A stretch of DNA of 64,000 nt from Hyphomonas sp. CY54-11-8. Its GTDB lineage: Bacteria; Pseudomonadota; Alphaproteobacteria; Caulobacterales; Hyphomonadaceae. The position numbers were made by a program, and so were the translations under genes. How positions within the stretch are numbered: position 1 is the first letter of the stretch; the number at the start of each line of letters is the position of its first letter. The stretch spans positions 1-64,000 of the forward strand of contig NZ_AWFD01000036.1 of assembly GCF_000682735.1 (NCBI RefSeq), read 5' to 3'. Below are positions 17,889 through 26,144 of this stretch, piece after piece. The notes under the pieces are model-generated. The model saw only the letters and a list, made by a program, of their open reading frames with translations, made no database searches and was not told the DNA's origin.

Positions 17889-18647
17889 TCAGCCTGCGGT
17901 CATCGCACCATCGATGACGATATCCGTGCCGGACAAATACAAAGCTTCGTCAGAAGCGACAAAGACCATCATTCCAACTATGTCATCCGGGACTCCCGGC
18001 CGACCGGCGGGAATGGCCTGAGTGAGCGCGGCTTCCATGCCGGGCTGCTCCATAACGAATGAAGTACCCGGCGTTAGAATGAAGCCGGGCGAAATGCTTA
18101 CAGCCCGTACACCATGGCGCGCACCTTCGAGAGCCCACTGCTTAGTCAGAGCAAGGATCGCTCCTTTGGTCGCCGCATGCGCACTATTGCCTGATGCCTT
18201 CGATCCCCGATGTCCTGCAACAGACGCCACATTGATGATCACGCCTCCATTCCGGATCAGTTGAGGCCAGGCGGCAAGCGTGGGCAGGAAGACTGAATCA
18301 AGTTCGTTGCGGAGTGTGTAGCGCCAGTCCTCAACGGTTATCTGGTCCATGCGGGCAAACCGGGCTGCCGATGCATTGTTGACCAGAACATCCAGGCGCC
18401 CGGAACGTTCGACGCTCGTTCTGACCCATTCGGACACCGCATGTTCGTCGCCGACATCGACGGTATCGGCAATCATTTTTCCCGACACCGCTTCGACCAA
18501 ACGCAGAGTTTCTTCGTTCGACCGGGTATCAATGTCTGAGCCGAAAACCTGAGCGCCAGCCCTGGCAAACCGCAAGGCTGCCGCCCGGCCAAGTCCGCCG
18601 CCGGTGCCGGAGATCAGCACTGTTCTGCCAGTCAGGAAGTCGGTCAT
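17889..18647 (-). CDS. Short-chain dehydrogenase/reductase with His in place of catalytic Tyr
   Basis: A 252-residue SDR with cofactor motif SGTGGGLGRAAALRFA and NNAS (VLVNNASAA). The catalytic pair reads HAATK (SAHAATKGAILAL), so Lys is present but Tyr is His. A small SDR subgroup has this substitution; whether activity is kept is uncertain. It follows the ferredoxin gene by 17 bases and precedes the extradiol dioxygenase by 33 bases. A role in dihydrodiol dehydrogenation is suggested only by context. Confidence 0.82.
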   Translation of the reverse strand: MTDFLTGRTVLISGTGGGLGRAAALRFARAGAQVFGSDIDTRSNEETLRLVEAVSGKMIADTVDVGDEHAVSEWVRTSVERSGRLDVLVNNASAARFARMDQITVEDWRYTLRNELDSVFLPTLAAWPQLIRNGGVIINVASVAGHRGSKASGNSAHAATKGAILALTKQWALEGARHGVRAVSISPGFILTPGTSFVMEQPGMEAALTQAIPAGRPGVPDDIVGMMVFVASDEALYLSGTDIVIDGAMTAG

Positions 18648-18664
18648 GCTGTTGGCGATCCCGC

Positions 18665-18880
18665 TTAGTCGATTTCCGTCAGGGTGATGACGGCCTGCGG
18701 ACAGGCGTCAGCCCCTTCCTGCGCCGAGACGGCCTGATCGCCGGTTACGGTTTCAGATTTGAGTACGACCAGTCCACCCTCGTCCAAATCATAAACTGAC
18801 GGACAGATTTCCTTGCACACGCCGTATCCGCAACAGAGCGAACGGTCGATTTCGATCCGGTACTTCTTCTCGCTGGACAT
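18665..18880 (-). CDS. Small [3Fe-4S]/[4Fe-4S] ferredoxin
   Basis: A 71-residue ferredoxin. ATG at 18880 is chosen because AGGAGG lies 4 bases upstream; an in-frame ATG at 18904 would add eight residues and lacks such a site. Ligand pattern is CxxYxxCxxxCP (CCGYGVCKEICP) with a distant CP (ACPQAV). Tyr replaces one of the four cysteines, as in single-cluster [3Fe-4S] ferredoxins that serve P450s and Rieske systems. It is the first gene of its operon and faces the Rieske alpha subunit across operator copy 5. Likely electron donor to the oxygenase and perhaps to the two P450s, reduced by the reductase at 21.1 kb. Confidence 0.88.
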   Translation of the reverse strand: MSSEKKYRIEIDRSLCCGYGVCKEICPSVYDLDEGGLVVLKSETVTGDQAVSAQEGADACPQAVITLTEID

Positions 18881-18935
18881 TCTTCCTCCTGAATCGCCTG
18901 ACATTCTGGGTTGGGTTTAAGATTGGCATTGCATT

Positions 18936-18966
18936 TTTCATACATAAACGCCATAGTTGTTCAAAA
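18936..18966 (+). promoter_or_regulatory. Island operator/promoter element, copy 5 (divergent)
   Basis: TTTCATACAT (18936-18945) and AGTTGTTCAAAA (18955-18966) sit between the ferredoxin operon and the Rieske oxygenase operon. The halves are weaker matches to the other copies. Confidence 0.5.
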
Positions 18967-19014
18967 TTCAATGGCGGAATTCATTTAGACCCGCGTGATC
19001 GAAGGGAAGAAACA

Positions 19015-20436
19015 ATGGCTGACACGCTCCACCCAGATAAGCTGCAGAGTGACCCTGTGCTGCGGGATGGCACGCATCTGAGCGATCTCATCGACATGGA
19101 CATGCGCGAAGTGAAAATGCGCGTGCTTTCGGACCCCGATCTCTACGAAATTGAGATGAAGAAGATCTTCGCGCGCTGCTGGCTACTTGTCGGTCACGAA
19201 AGCGAAATCCCGAACAAGGGCGACTTCATTCAGCGCGATATGGGTTCAGATTCGGTCATAGTGGCCAAGGATGCCAAGGGTGACATTCACGTCTCTCTGA
19301 ATGTGTGTCCACACCGCGGCATGCGGATCACAACCCTTGAGTCGGGCAATGCCAGCAGCCATGTCTGCATTTATCACGGCTGGGCCTTCAAGCCGAACGG
19401 GGACTTCATCGGGTCTCCGATCGCCAGCGAATGCATGCACGGCACGATGCGGAGCAAGGAAGAACTTGGCCTTAGAAAAGCACGTGTAGCCATCTGGGGA
19501 GGGCTCATCTTCGCAACATTTGATCAGGATGGCCCGAGTTTCGAAGAATTCATGGGCGATGCGAAATGGTACTTCGACACGCTGTTCGACCGTACCGATT
19601 CCGGCATGGAATTGCTCGGGCCGCCGCAGCGCTTCAACATTCGCGCCAACTGGAAAACGGCTTGCGAACAGTCCGCGGCCGATGGATTTCACACGCTGAC
19701 ACTCCATCGCTGGCTCGCCGAAGTCGGTCCGTACGCGAAGAAGCCGGACGCCGAAGGCAAAGGAGGTGACCTATCGCCCGAAATGTATGGCTGTGAGGTG
19801 TGGACCGATCATGGCCATGCGCTGCGGTGCATCGAACTGGACAGAAAGATCGCGCGTCTCACCGGGAAAGACCCGGACACGCTTACAGTGGAGGAAAAGC
19901 TCACCGCACTACCGCCTCCAGGCATTACGCGCGAGATGGTACCGGAATTGTTGAGACGATTCTCCAAGGAGCAACTCGAAATCATGGCCTGGCGACCTCC
20001 CCAAGTGGGCGGGTTCTTCCCGAATGGCCTGTTTGAATTCATCTACCTTCCCCAGCCTGACGGCACGATCGTCGGCGCAATGGCGTTGCACGTCTACGTT
20101 CCGAAAGGCCCGGACAAGCTGGAATTCACCAACTACATCTTTGCCGAACGGGACACGCCGCCCGAACTGAAAGCCAAGATGTTGCGCCTGTCGATCCAAA
20201 TGCTCGGCACGTCGGGCCTTGTTGAACAGGACGATTCTGACACCTGGCCGCACCAGACACTTGCTGCAAAAGGTGCTGTCTCCAAGGACATCACGCTGAA
20301 ATATCAGGCCTGCTACGACAACAAGGGTCCAGAAAACTGGCCTGGCCCGGGTCATGTCGGTGAAGGGTTCACCAAGGATGACACGCAGTGGGCGTGGTGG
20401 CGTTACTATCATGAACTAATGACGGCGCCTGACTGA
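19015..20436 (+). CDS. Rieske ring-hydroxylating oxygenase, alpha subunit
   Basis: A 473-residue catalytic subunit. The Rieske [2Fe-2S] ligands are C98, H100, C118 and H121 (CPHRG and CIYHGW). The mononuclear iron site is shown by D223, H226 and H231 (ADGFHTLTLH), with an acidic ligand expected at EQDD (residues 406-407). Length and pattern match aromatic dioxygenase alpha chains with a separate beta subunit. It would insert O2 into an aromatic or related unsaturated ring to give a cis-diol, or act as a monooxygenase. The beta subunit follows 41 bases later. The ferredoxin is encoded divergently and the reductase convergently nearby, so this is a multi-component system split over three operons. 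Confidence 0.94.
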   Translation: MADTLHPDKLQSDPVLRDGTHLSDLIDMDMREVKMRVLSDPDLYEIEMKKIFARCWLLVGHESEIPNKGDFIQRDMGSDSVIVAKDAKGDIHVSLNVCPHRGMRITTLESGNASSHVCIYHGWAFKPNGDFIGSPIASECMHGTMRSKEELGLRKARVAIWGGLIFATFDQDGPSFEEFMGDAKWYFDTLFDRTDSGMELLGPPQRFNIRANWKTACEQSAADGFHTLTLHRWLAEVGPYAKKPDAEGKGGDLSPEMYGCEVWTDHGHALRCIELDRKIARLTGKDPDTLTVEEKLTALPPPGITREMVPELLRRFSKEQLEIMAWRPPQVGGFFPNGLFEFIYLPQPDGTIVGAMALHVYVPKGPDKLEFTNYIFAERDTPPELKAKMLRLSIQMLGTSGLVEQDDSDTWPHQTLAAKGAVSKDITLKYQACYDNKGPENWPGPGHVGEGFTKDDTQWAWWRYYHELMTAPD

Positions 20437-20477
20437 TTCAGACTGCGCAACGACATACTCTTTCAGGACACACGACA

Positions 20478-21065
20478 ATGAACCAAGCCATGCTCGCCGA
20501 ACTCAAGCTACTCGAACCAACGCCCGTTCCGCCGGTTGACAGCACCCAGCGCCTGCCAGTGGGTTCGGACATCTACAATGAAATCGTCATGCACCTGTAT
20601 GACGAAGCCGAACTGCTGGATGATCTCAGATTTTCAGAGTGGCTGGAGACTCTCGCAGAAGATCTTGAATACAATGTTCCGTTGCGCCATACCCGCCCAT
20701 CGCGGGAAACCGACAAATCGGTCATCCGTACTGTACAGCACATGCATGACGACTATCCATCCATGCGCCTGCGCCTGATGCGCCTCACCGACACAAATAG
20801 TGCGTGGGGGGAAGACCCGCCATCCCGGTGCAGACGCCTAGTGTCTAACATTCGTGCATACATCACCAGCAATTCAAACGAATATCGCGTGGACAGCTAC
20901 ATGCTTCTGACACGCAGCCGGTTTGATTCCGATGCGTTCGACCTTATCCCGTGCAAGCGTCATGATGTTTTGCGCCGCGAGAACGGAAAATGGAAGCTGG
21001 CCAGACGCGAGGTCATTCTCGATCAGGCCGTTCTCGGGACACCCAACCTTGGAATTTTCCTCTAA
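20478..21065 (+). CDS. Rieske oxygenase, beta subunit
   Basis: A 195-residue SnoaL-like-fold small subunit. Segments such as YNEIVMHLYDEAELLDDLRFSEWLE near the start and RRENGKWKLARREVILDQAVL at the end are typical of ring-hydroxylating dioxygenase beta chains. It has a structural role in the alpha3beta3 hexamer and no cofactor. It follows the alpha gene in the same operon and is closed by a hairpin terminator at 21094. Confidence 0.92.
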   Translation: MNQAMLAELKLLEPTPVPPVDSTQRLPVGSDIYNEIVMHLYDEAELLDDLRFSEWLETLAEDLEYNVPLRHTRPSRETDKSVIRTVQHMHDDYPSMRLRLMRLTDTNSAWGEDPPSRCRRLVSNIRAYITSNSNEYRVDSYMLLTRSRFDSDAFDLIPCKRHDVLRRENGKWKLARREVILDQAVLGTPNLGIFL

Positions 21066-21093
21066 CGTTTGTTCAGATCGAATTTGAACATGC

Positions 21094-21127
21094 CGGCCGC
21101 ATCCTCAGGGTGCGGCCGTTGATTCTT
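21094..21127 (+). terminator. Terminator after the Rieske operon
   Basis: CGGCCGCA (21094-21101) pairs with TGCGGCCG (21111-21118) across a 9-base loop, followed by a T-rich run TTGATTCTTT. It separates convergent operons and may act both ways. Confidence 0.75.
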
Positions 21128-21136
21128 TGGCCGACT

Positions 21137-22387
21137 TCAACCGGCAGTCATTAGCGTCTTTAAATCCGTTTCGGAATTCGCTAACGCCGACGCGTCAACA
21201 GTTTGCCCGCGCGCAATGAGTTTCCTGGCGGCCATAAAATCCTGAACTGAGCCGCAGCTTTCGACGGCGCGAACACAGTTTCCCGTCAGGTGAAAGACCA
21301 TGAACCGGTCCAACGCTGCGCTCTTGCGCACGACCTGTTGGTCGCAGCCTGCCCAGAGCCCTGCTATCTGAAGCTTCATGTCGTACTGGTCTGACCAGAA
21401 CCAGGGTATGTCAGAGGCTGCCGGGTCCTTGCCACATATCTGCATGGCTACCTGCCTTGCTTGCTCGATTGCGCTTGGAACGCTTTCCAGCCGCTGAACG
21501 AGATCATATCCAACCACGGGCCGGCGTGAAACATCTCCGATAGCGAAGATGCAAGAGTCGGCCGTCCGTGAATTCTCATCGACGAATACGCCCTGATCGC
21601 AATCAAGACCGGCCGCCCGCGCAAGCTCATCATTGGCCAGGACCCCGACACCCACCACAATGCCATCGCAAGCAATACGGGTGCCGTCAGACATGACGAC
21701 TGCCTTTGCCAACCCATCTGATGCGTCGACCGCCGAAACGTGCGCACCGGTCTCGAATTGCACGCCTTCTTCGACGTGGCGTTTGGTAATGAAGGCGGCG
21801 AATGTCGGACTGGCCACCCTTGCGAGCACGCGCGCCTCGCGTTCGATGACGATCGCGCGACCGCCGGTCTTCTGAATGGCCGCTGCCACCTCAAGACCTA
21901 TGTACCCGGCGCCAATCAATACAAATGTCTTGCCCGGGCCGAGCGCCCGTCTGAGGGCCAGAGAATCTTCCGGCGTACGAACGGAAAAGACGTTCTGGCT
22001 CTCGGCACCTTCAATCGGGAGAACTCGGGCGCGTGCGCCTGTCGCAAGGATCAGTGAGTCATAGGAAAGCGTTTCTCCGTCTTCGAGTTCAACCTCGCAC
22101 TTTGTCCGGTCAATTTTTCTTGCGACCTGCCCGATGCGCAGATCAATCCCATTTTTCTCATACCAATCTTCCGGTTTGAGGAGCACGGATGCTTCGGTCG
22201 CATCAGACACAAGCCATGACTTGGACAAAGGCGGTCTTTGATAAGGCGCGTGCCGCTCTTCGCCGACAATGGTAATCTGTCCGGGGAAGCTGAATTGTTT
22301 GAGCTGCGCGGCGACCAGTCCGCCGGCATGCCCGCCACCGATGATCACCACGCGATAAGACGGATCAGGCAAAATATCCTCCGTCAT
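21137..22387 (-). CDS. NAD(P)H-dependent ferredoxin reductase (FAD)
   Basis: A 416-residue two-dinucleotide-fold flavoprotein of the BphA4/putidaredoxin-reductase type. It has FAD motif VVIIGGGHAGGLVAAQL at the N-terminus, ATGARARVLPI, NAD motif VLIGAGYIGLEVAAAI in the middle, and FAIGDV near residue 290. There is no redox-active CxxC, as expected of oxygenase-coupled reductases. AGGAGG precedes the ATG. It should pass electrons from NADH to the ferredoxin at 18.7 kb and so to the Rieske oxygenase and P450s. It is second in an operon with the acyl-CoA ligase. Confidence 0.92.
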   Translation of the reverse strand: MTEDILPDPSYRVVIIGGGHAGGLVAAQLKQFSFPGQITIVGEERHAPYQRPPLSKSWLVSDATEASVLLKPEDWYEKNGIDLRIGQVARKIDRTKCEVELEDGETLSYDSLILATGARARVLPIEGAESQNVFSVRTPEDSLALRRALGPGKTFVLIGAGYIGLEVAAAIQKTGGRAIVIEREARVLARVASPTFAAFITKRHVEEGVQFETGAHVSAVDASDGLAKAVVMSDGTRIACDGIVVGVGVLANDELARAAGLDCDQGVFVDENSRTADSCIFAIGDVSRRPVVGYDLVQRLESVPSAIEQARQVAMQICGKDPAASDIPWFWSDQYDMKLQIAGLWAGCDQQVVRKSAALDRFMVFHLTGNCVRAVESCGSVQDFMAARKLIARGQTVDASALANSETDLKTLMTAG

Positions 22388-22396
22388 TGTGTCCTC

Positions 22397-24016
22397 CTAT
22401 CGCTTGACCAGCTGGATATCGGAAGACTCGATATCCCATGTACTCGCAGTGACCCCTTCCTCGCGCAGGATGTACTTCAGAACCCGCCCTTGCGGATTAC
22501 GCGGCATGTCGTCTCGAAACTCGATGTACCGTGGCACGGCGTAGTAGGGCATCTTGTCGATTGACCATCGGCACAGTTCTTCTTCGGAAAGGGTCGCGCC
22601 GGGTTTGAGAATGGCCGTTAGCTTGACGTCGTCCTCGATAACCTCGGACGGAACGGCATGTACCGCGACCTGCTCGATGTCCGGATGGGTGAGGAAGGTA
22701 TGTTCCAACTCGAAGCTTGAAATGTTTTCCCCTCGGCGGCGCAGATAGTCTTTCTTACGATCGACAAAATAGAAAAAGCCGTCCTCATCAAACTTGCCAA
22801 TATCGCCGGTGTGAAACCAGAGATCTTTCATCAGCTTCAAAGTCTCTTCCGGTCGTTTCCAATACCCTTGGAACATGATGTCAGGCTGCAGGGGACGAAC
22901 AATGATTTCGCCCGCCTCGCCCACTGGCAGCTCGACGTCGTTTTCATCAACGATCCGCACATCAAATTCAGGCACGCGTTTTCCCGAAGATCCGGGTGCC
23001 GCATATTCCCCGGCCGATAGCGATGTCACAACGGCTGCTTCCGTCAGACCATACCCGTTTGACCCGACCTGCTTGGCACCAAAGCGGTCCCGCCAGATGG
23101 ATTTCATCTCTTCGCTGAACGGGTTTCCTTTTACAGTATGGATCTGGCCAAAGCATTTTTTCTGGGCGTCATTCTCAGGTGCCTGCGCCAGAAGATTTCC
23201 CATCGCACCTAGGATCGAAATCGCGGTTGCGCCACTGCGCTCAATTTCTGGCCAGAATTTCGAAACCGAAAACCGAGGTGTGTAAGCGACAGTAGCATTG
23301 GCAAGAACGACGGAGATGAAACTGGTACAAAGCGCATTCGCGTGGAACAGGGGTAGCGGCGTCCACAGAATATCCTTGTCTGTGATTGGCGCGGCCCGAG
23401 TCTGCTGACGAGCAAGATTGCACATATAGTTGTAGCTCAACATGCAGCCCTTGGACGGACCGGTTGTCCCGGAAGTGTAGATGAGAGCCGACAGGTCCGA
23501 CGGCATGGGCCGGAATTCGATGGCTGAGGTGTCGGACCCGCGATGGCGATCGAGCGGCTCGACTTTCAAACCAGCCATTTTGGCGCCTTTCCAGTCTCCA
23601 CGATGAAGCAGGTACTGAACCTCGGGAAGTGAGGTGGATATCTCGGCGAACCGGTCGACGTAATCCTGTTCGCAGACGACGAGTTTTGCACCGGCATCAC
23701 TGACTTGGTGGCGCAGAAATCCGCCTTTGAGCGCTGTATTTACCGGGACGAAGACCGCGCCGATCTTGTTCGCTGCGAGCCAGCAGACGATCGCATCGAT
23801 GTTGTTGTCGAGCATCGAGACTACGGTCTCGCCCGGATTGATGCCGAGACCCGCAAGCATATGCGCAAAGCGCGTCGCCCGGCTTTCAACTTCCAGATAG
23901 GAATACGTCTCACCTTCGAAATCAGCGAGAACCTTGTCGGGTGTCTTGGCAACGGCACGCTGCAGCGCGTCGATGACCGTGTCACGCTCACCCAAGCTCC
24001 AACCTGAATTTGCCAT
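22397..24016 (-). CDS. Acyl-CoA synthetase (AMP-forming)
   Basis: A 539-residue ANL-superfamily ligase with phosphate-binding motif ALIYTSGTTGPSKG, a central YGLTEA motif, and the hinge/C-domain RKKDYLRRRGENISS. ATG 24016 follows GGGAGA at a good distance; an in-frame start five codons upstream is less likely. It activates a carboxylic acid to the CoA thioester through an acyl-adenylate. It resembles crotonobetaine/FadD-like long-chain or cyclic-acid ligases; the acid is unknown. It is first gene after operator copy 6 with the ferredoxin reductase following by 9 bases. Confidence 0.9.
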   Translation of the reverse strand: MANSGWSLGERDTVIDALQRAVAKTPDKVLADFEGETYSYLEVESRATRFAHMLAGLGINPGETVVSMLDNNIDAIVCWLAANKIGAVFVPVNTALKGGFLRHQVSDAGAKLVVCEQDYVDRFAEISTSLPEVQYLLHRGDWKGAKMAGLKVEPLDRHRGSDTSAIEFRPMPSDLSALIYTSGTTGPSKGCMLSYNYMCNLARQQTRAAPITDKDILWTPLPLFHANALCTSFISVVLANATVAYTPRFSVSKFWPEIERSGATAISILGAMGNLLAQAPENDAQKKCFGQIHTVKGNPFSEEMKSIWRDRFGAKQVGSNGYGLTEAAVVTSLSAGEYAAPGSSGKRVPEFDVRIVDENDVELPVGEAGEIIVRPLQPDIMFQGYWKRPEETLKLMKDLWFHTGDIGKFDEDGFFYFVDRKKDYLRRRGENISSFELEHTFLTHPDIEQVAVHAVPSEVIEDDVKLTAILKPGATLSEEELCRWSIDKMPYYAVPRYIEFRDDMPRNPQGRVLKYILREEGVTASTWDIESSDIQLVKR

Positions 24017-24060
24017 CTGTCTCCCTTTCACGGCTGATTTTCAGCTCACCCTTGCATTAT

Positions 24061-24090
24061 TCTATACATTTTTGCCTTATGTGTATAATA
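24061..24090 (+). promoter_or_regulatory. Island operator/promoter element, copy 6 (divergent, best dyad)
   Basis: TATACAT (24063-24069) and TATGTGTATAAT (24078-24089) give a near-symmetric dyad, TATACA...TGTGTATA. It lies between the ligase/reductase operon and the DUF2889/dehydrogenase operon. TATAAT in the right half looks like a -10 for the plus strand. Confidence 0.65.
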
Positions 24091-24100
24091 TTTAGTTTGT

Positions 24101-24874
24101 TTGAAACGCAAGGATTCTTGTCGGGTGCAGGGCTTTTTCCGAAAAATTATCATTTCTGCGCGCCATGAACCGGATGGTGCCGCGCGCGCCAGGGCCGTAC
24201 TCGAGGATGATTTTCATCATTTTCGGGTGGAGATCATGGCGAGAGATGGCCACATCACAGGGACCTCGGCGGAAGCCCTGCGATTTCCCTACTCAACATG
24301 TCCAGCAGCCAGCAATGCCTTGAAGGGACTGATTGGCAAACCCATCAGCGCGACTGCCCATGAAGTCTACCGGCAGATCGACGCCCGGCTTCAATGCACG
24401 CATATGCTGGACCTTGCAGGCCTCTCCAGTGCAATGCTCGCTACCGGAGCGACATTAAAAGAATACGACATTCACGTCTCTGACCGGACCAACGACGCCT
24501 ATATGGTCAAACTGACCTTGGACGGCGCCCGACGCCTGCATTGGCAGGTGGGTGGCGATACTATTCTGTCCCCACCCCCCTTTTCAGGCCGGAGCCTCAA
24601 AGCCGGATTTGCAGGTTGGGTAATTGAGGAACTTGATCCGGTCATGAGCGAAGCTGCGCTCGTTGCCCGCCGATGCGCGATGATCTCGATCGGGCGCCAG
24701 AAGAACCTTGATGCGACCCGCCACGCAGCAGCGACGGGACACTGCTACTCACAGCAACCCGAACGCCATCGCGACGCGCGACGGATCGTTGGCTCGACCC
24801 TCGATTTTTCGCACACCCATTCAGCACTGTGCGCAACCGATCGCGCATGGATGGATCCCGCAAACACAAATTGA
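24101..24874 (+). CDS. DUF2889 domain protein
   Basis: About 257 residues of unknown function. The pattern (FRVEIMARDGHITGTSAEALRFPYSTCPAA, then LKGLIGKPI and LQCTHMLDLAGLS) matches DUF2889 proteins, which recur beside acyl-CoA dehydrogenases and P450s in alphaproteobacterial steroid and aromatic clusters. The start is uncertain: the frame opens with TTG at 24101, only about 10 bases after the operator, and GTG at 24125 is an alternative. There is no membrane segment or known catalytic motif; conserved Cys and His residues (CTHMLDLAG) may matter. Its operon partner is the acyl-CoA dehydrogenase 46 bases downstream. Confidence 0.72.
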   Translation: MKRKDSCRVQGFFRKIIISARHEPDGAARARAVLEDDFHHFRVEIMARDGHITGTSAEALRFPYSTCPAASNALKGLIGKPISATAHEVYRQIDARLQCTHMLDLAGLSSAMLATGATLKEYDIHVSDRTNDAYMVKLTLDGARRLHWQVGGDTILSPPPFSGRSLKAGFAGWVIEELDPVMSEAALVARRCAMISIGRQKNLDATRHAAATGHCYSQQPERHRDARRIVGSTLDFSHTHSALCATDRAWMDPANTN

Positions 24875-24920
24875 ACGACACGACAAACAACCCGACACCG
24901 GCGAATGAGGAGACCCAAGA

Positions 24921-26051
24921 ATGCGTACCGTCTATCGTGATGACCATGAAATGTTTCGAGACCAGGTCCGTCGATTTGTCGACAAGGAAATCGTGCCCTT
25001 TCATGCCGAGTGGGAAACGAATGGCATCGTTCCCAAGGAAATATGGCTCAAAGCAGGCGAGCAGGGTCTGCTATGCCTGACCATTCCCGAGGAATATGGC
25101 GGTCCGGGCGGTGACTTCGGGCACGCTTCCATTCTCATCGAGGAACTGGCGCGCGCCAATGCAACGGCCGTCGGGTTTACAACCCATTCCGACATATCGG
25201 CCCCCTACGTTCTGGCTTATGGTACAGAGGAGCAGAAACAGAACTGGTTACCTAAAATGGCCAGCGGGGAGAAAATCTGCGCCCTTGCTCTCACCGAACC
25301 CGGTACCGGTTCAGACCTGCGCGCCATCAGAACGACGGCCAAGCCTGATAGCGAAGATGTTCTCATCACCGGTCAGAAGACATTCATCTCAAACGGCGCG
25401 AATTCAGACGTCGCCATCGTTGCAACCAAGCTGGATCCCACGCCGAGCGGCCGGGAAATCACGCTGTTCATCGTGGACCATGAGCGGGAGGGCTGTTCAA
25501 AGGGACGGAAACTCGAAAAAATCGGCCTCAAGGGTCAGGACACCAGCGAACTCTTCTACGACAATGTCCGTGTACCTAAGACAGAAATGCTGGGCGATCC
25601 TCAGAAAGGTTTCTTCTGCCTGACGCAACAGCTGGCAAAGGAGCGTCTCATCATTGCCATTCGCGCCGCAGCATCGGTCGATGCGCTATTCGAGGAAACT
25701 CTAGACTATGTGAAGAACAGGAAAGCCTTTGGACAACCTCTGGCAGAATACCAGAATACCCGGTTCACGCTGGCACATTGCAAGGCAAAGGCCACCATGC
25801 TGCGATCCTTTGTGGATGACTGCCTGGGTCAGCTGCTGCGCGATGAGCTTACGCCAGATGTCGCAGCCATGGCGAAACTCCTTGGCGCGGAGATGCAGGG
25901 GGAACTGCTCGACCAGTTCCTGCAGCTGCATGGCGGATACGGCTTCATGAGCGAATACAAGGTCTCAAGAGCCTGGGTAGATGCGCGCGTAGCGCGAATC
26001 TATGGCGGCACGTCCGAAATCATGAAGGAAATCATTGCCCGGACTTTCTAG
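24921..26051 (+). CDS. Acyl-CoA dehydrogenase
   Basis: A 376-residue FAD enzyme with ALTEPGTGSDLRAI in the beta domain, RKAFGQPLAEYQNTRF, and the C-terminal IYGGTSEIMKEII. Gly at the usual Glu site together with E241 in KERLIIA fits the isovaleryl/long-chain group, whose base lies on the earlier helix. It is preceded by GAGGAGA. It should form a 2-enoyl-CoA from the acid activated by the divergent ligase. It differs clearly from the dehydrogenase at 2.6 kb, so the two probably act on different intermediates. Confidence 0.9.
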   Translation: MRTVYRDDHEMFRDQVRRFVDKEIVPFHAEWETNGIVPKEIWLKAGEQGLLCLTIPEEYGGPGGDFGHASILIEELARANATAVGFTTHSDISAPYVLAYGTEEQKQNWLPKMASGEKICALALTEPGTGSDLRAIRTTAKPDSEDVLITGQKTFISNGANSDVAIVATKLDPTPSGREITLFIVDHEREGCSKGRKLEKIGLKGQDTSELFYDNVRVPKTEMLGDPQKGFFCLTQQLAKERLIIAIRAAASVDALFEETLDYVKNRKAFGQPLAEYQNTRFTLAHCKAKATMLRSFVDDCLGQLLRDELTPDVAAMAKLLGAEMQGELLDQFLQLHGGYGFMSEYKVSRAWVDARVARIYGGTSEIMKEIIARTF

Positions 26052-26088
26052 GACGGCCATTCGGCTGCCTGACAATAAGCCTTAACAC

Positions 26089-26120
26089 GTGTGCCGGGCG
26101 AACTTTTTCGCCCGGCACAC
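26089..26120. terminator. Bidirectional terminator hairpin
   Basis: A perfect 14-bp stem GTGTGCCGGGCGAA/TTCGCCCGGCACAC (26089-26102 and 26107-26120) with a 4-base CTTT loop lies between convergent genes. There is no long T tract. Confidence 0.75.
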
Positions 26121-26144
26121 TGCCCTGCCGAGATGCGGCTCTGG

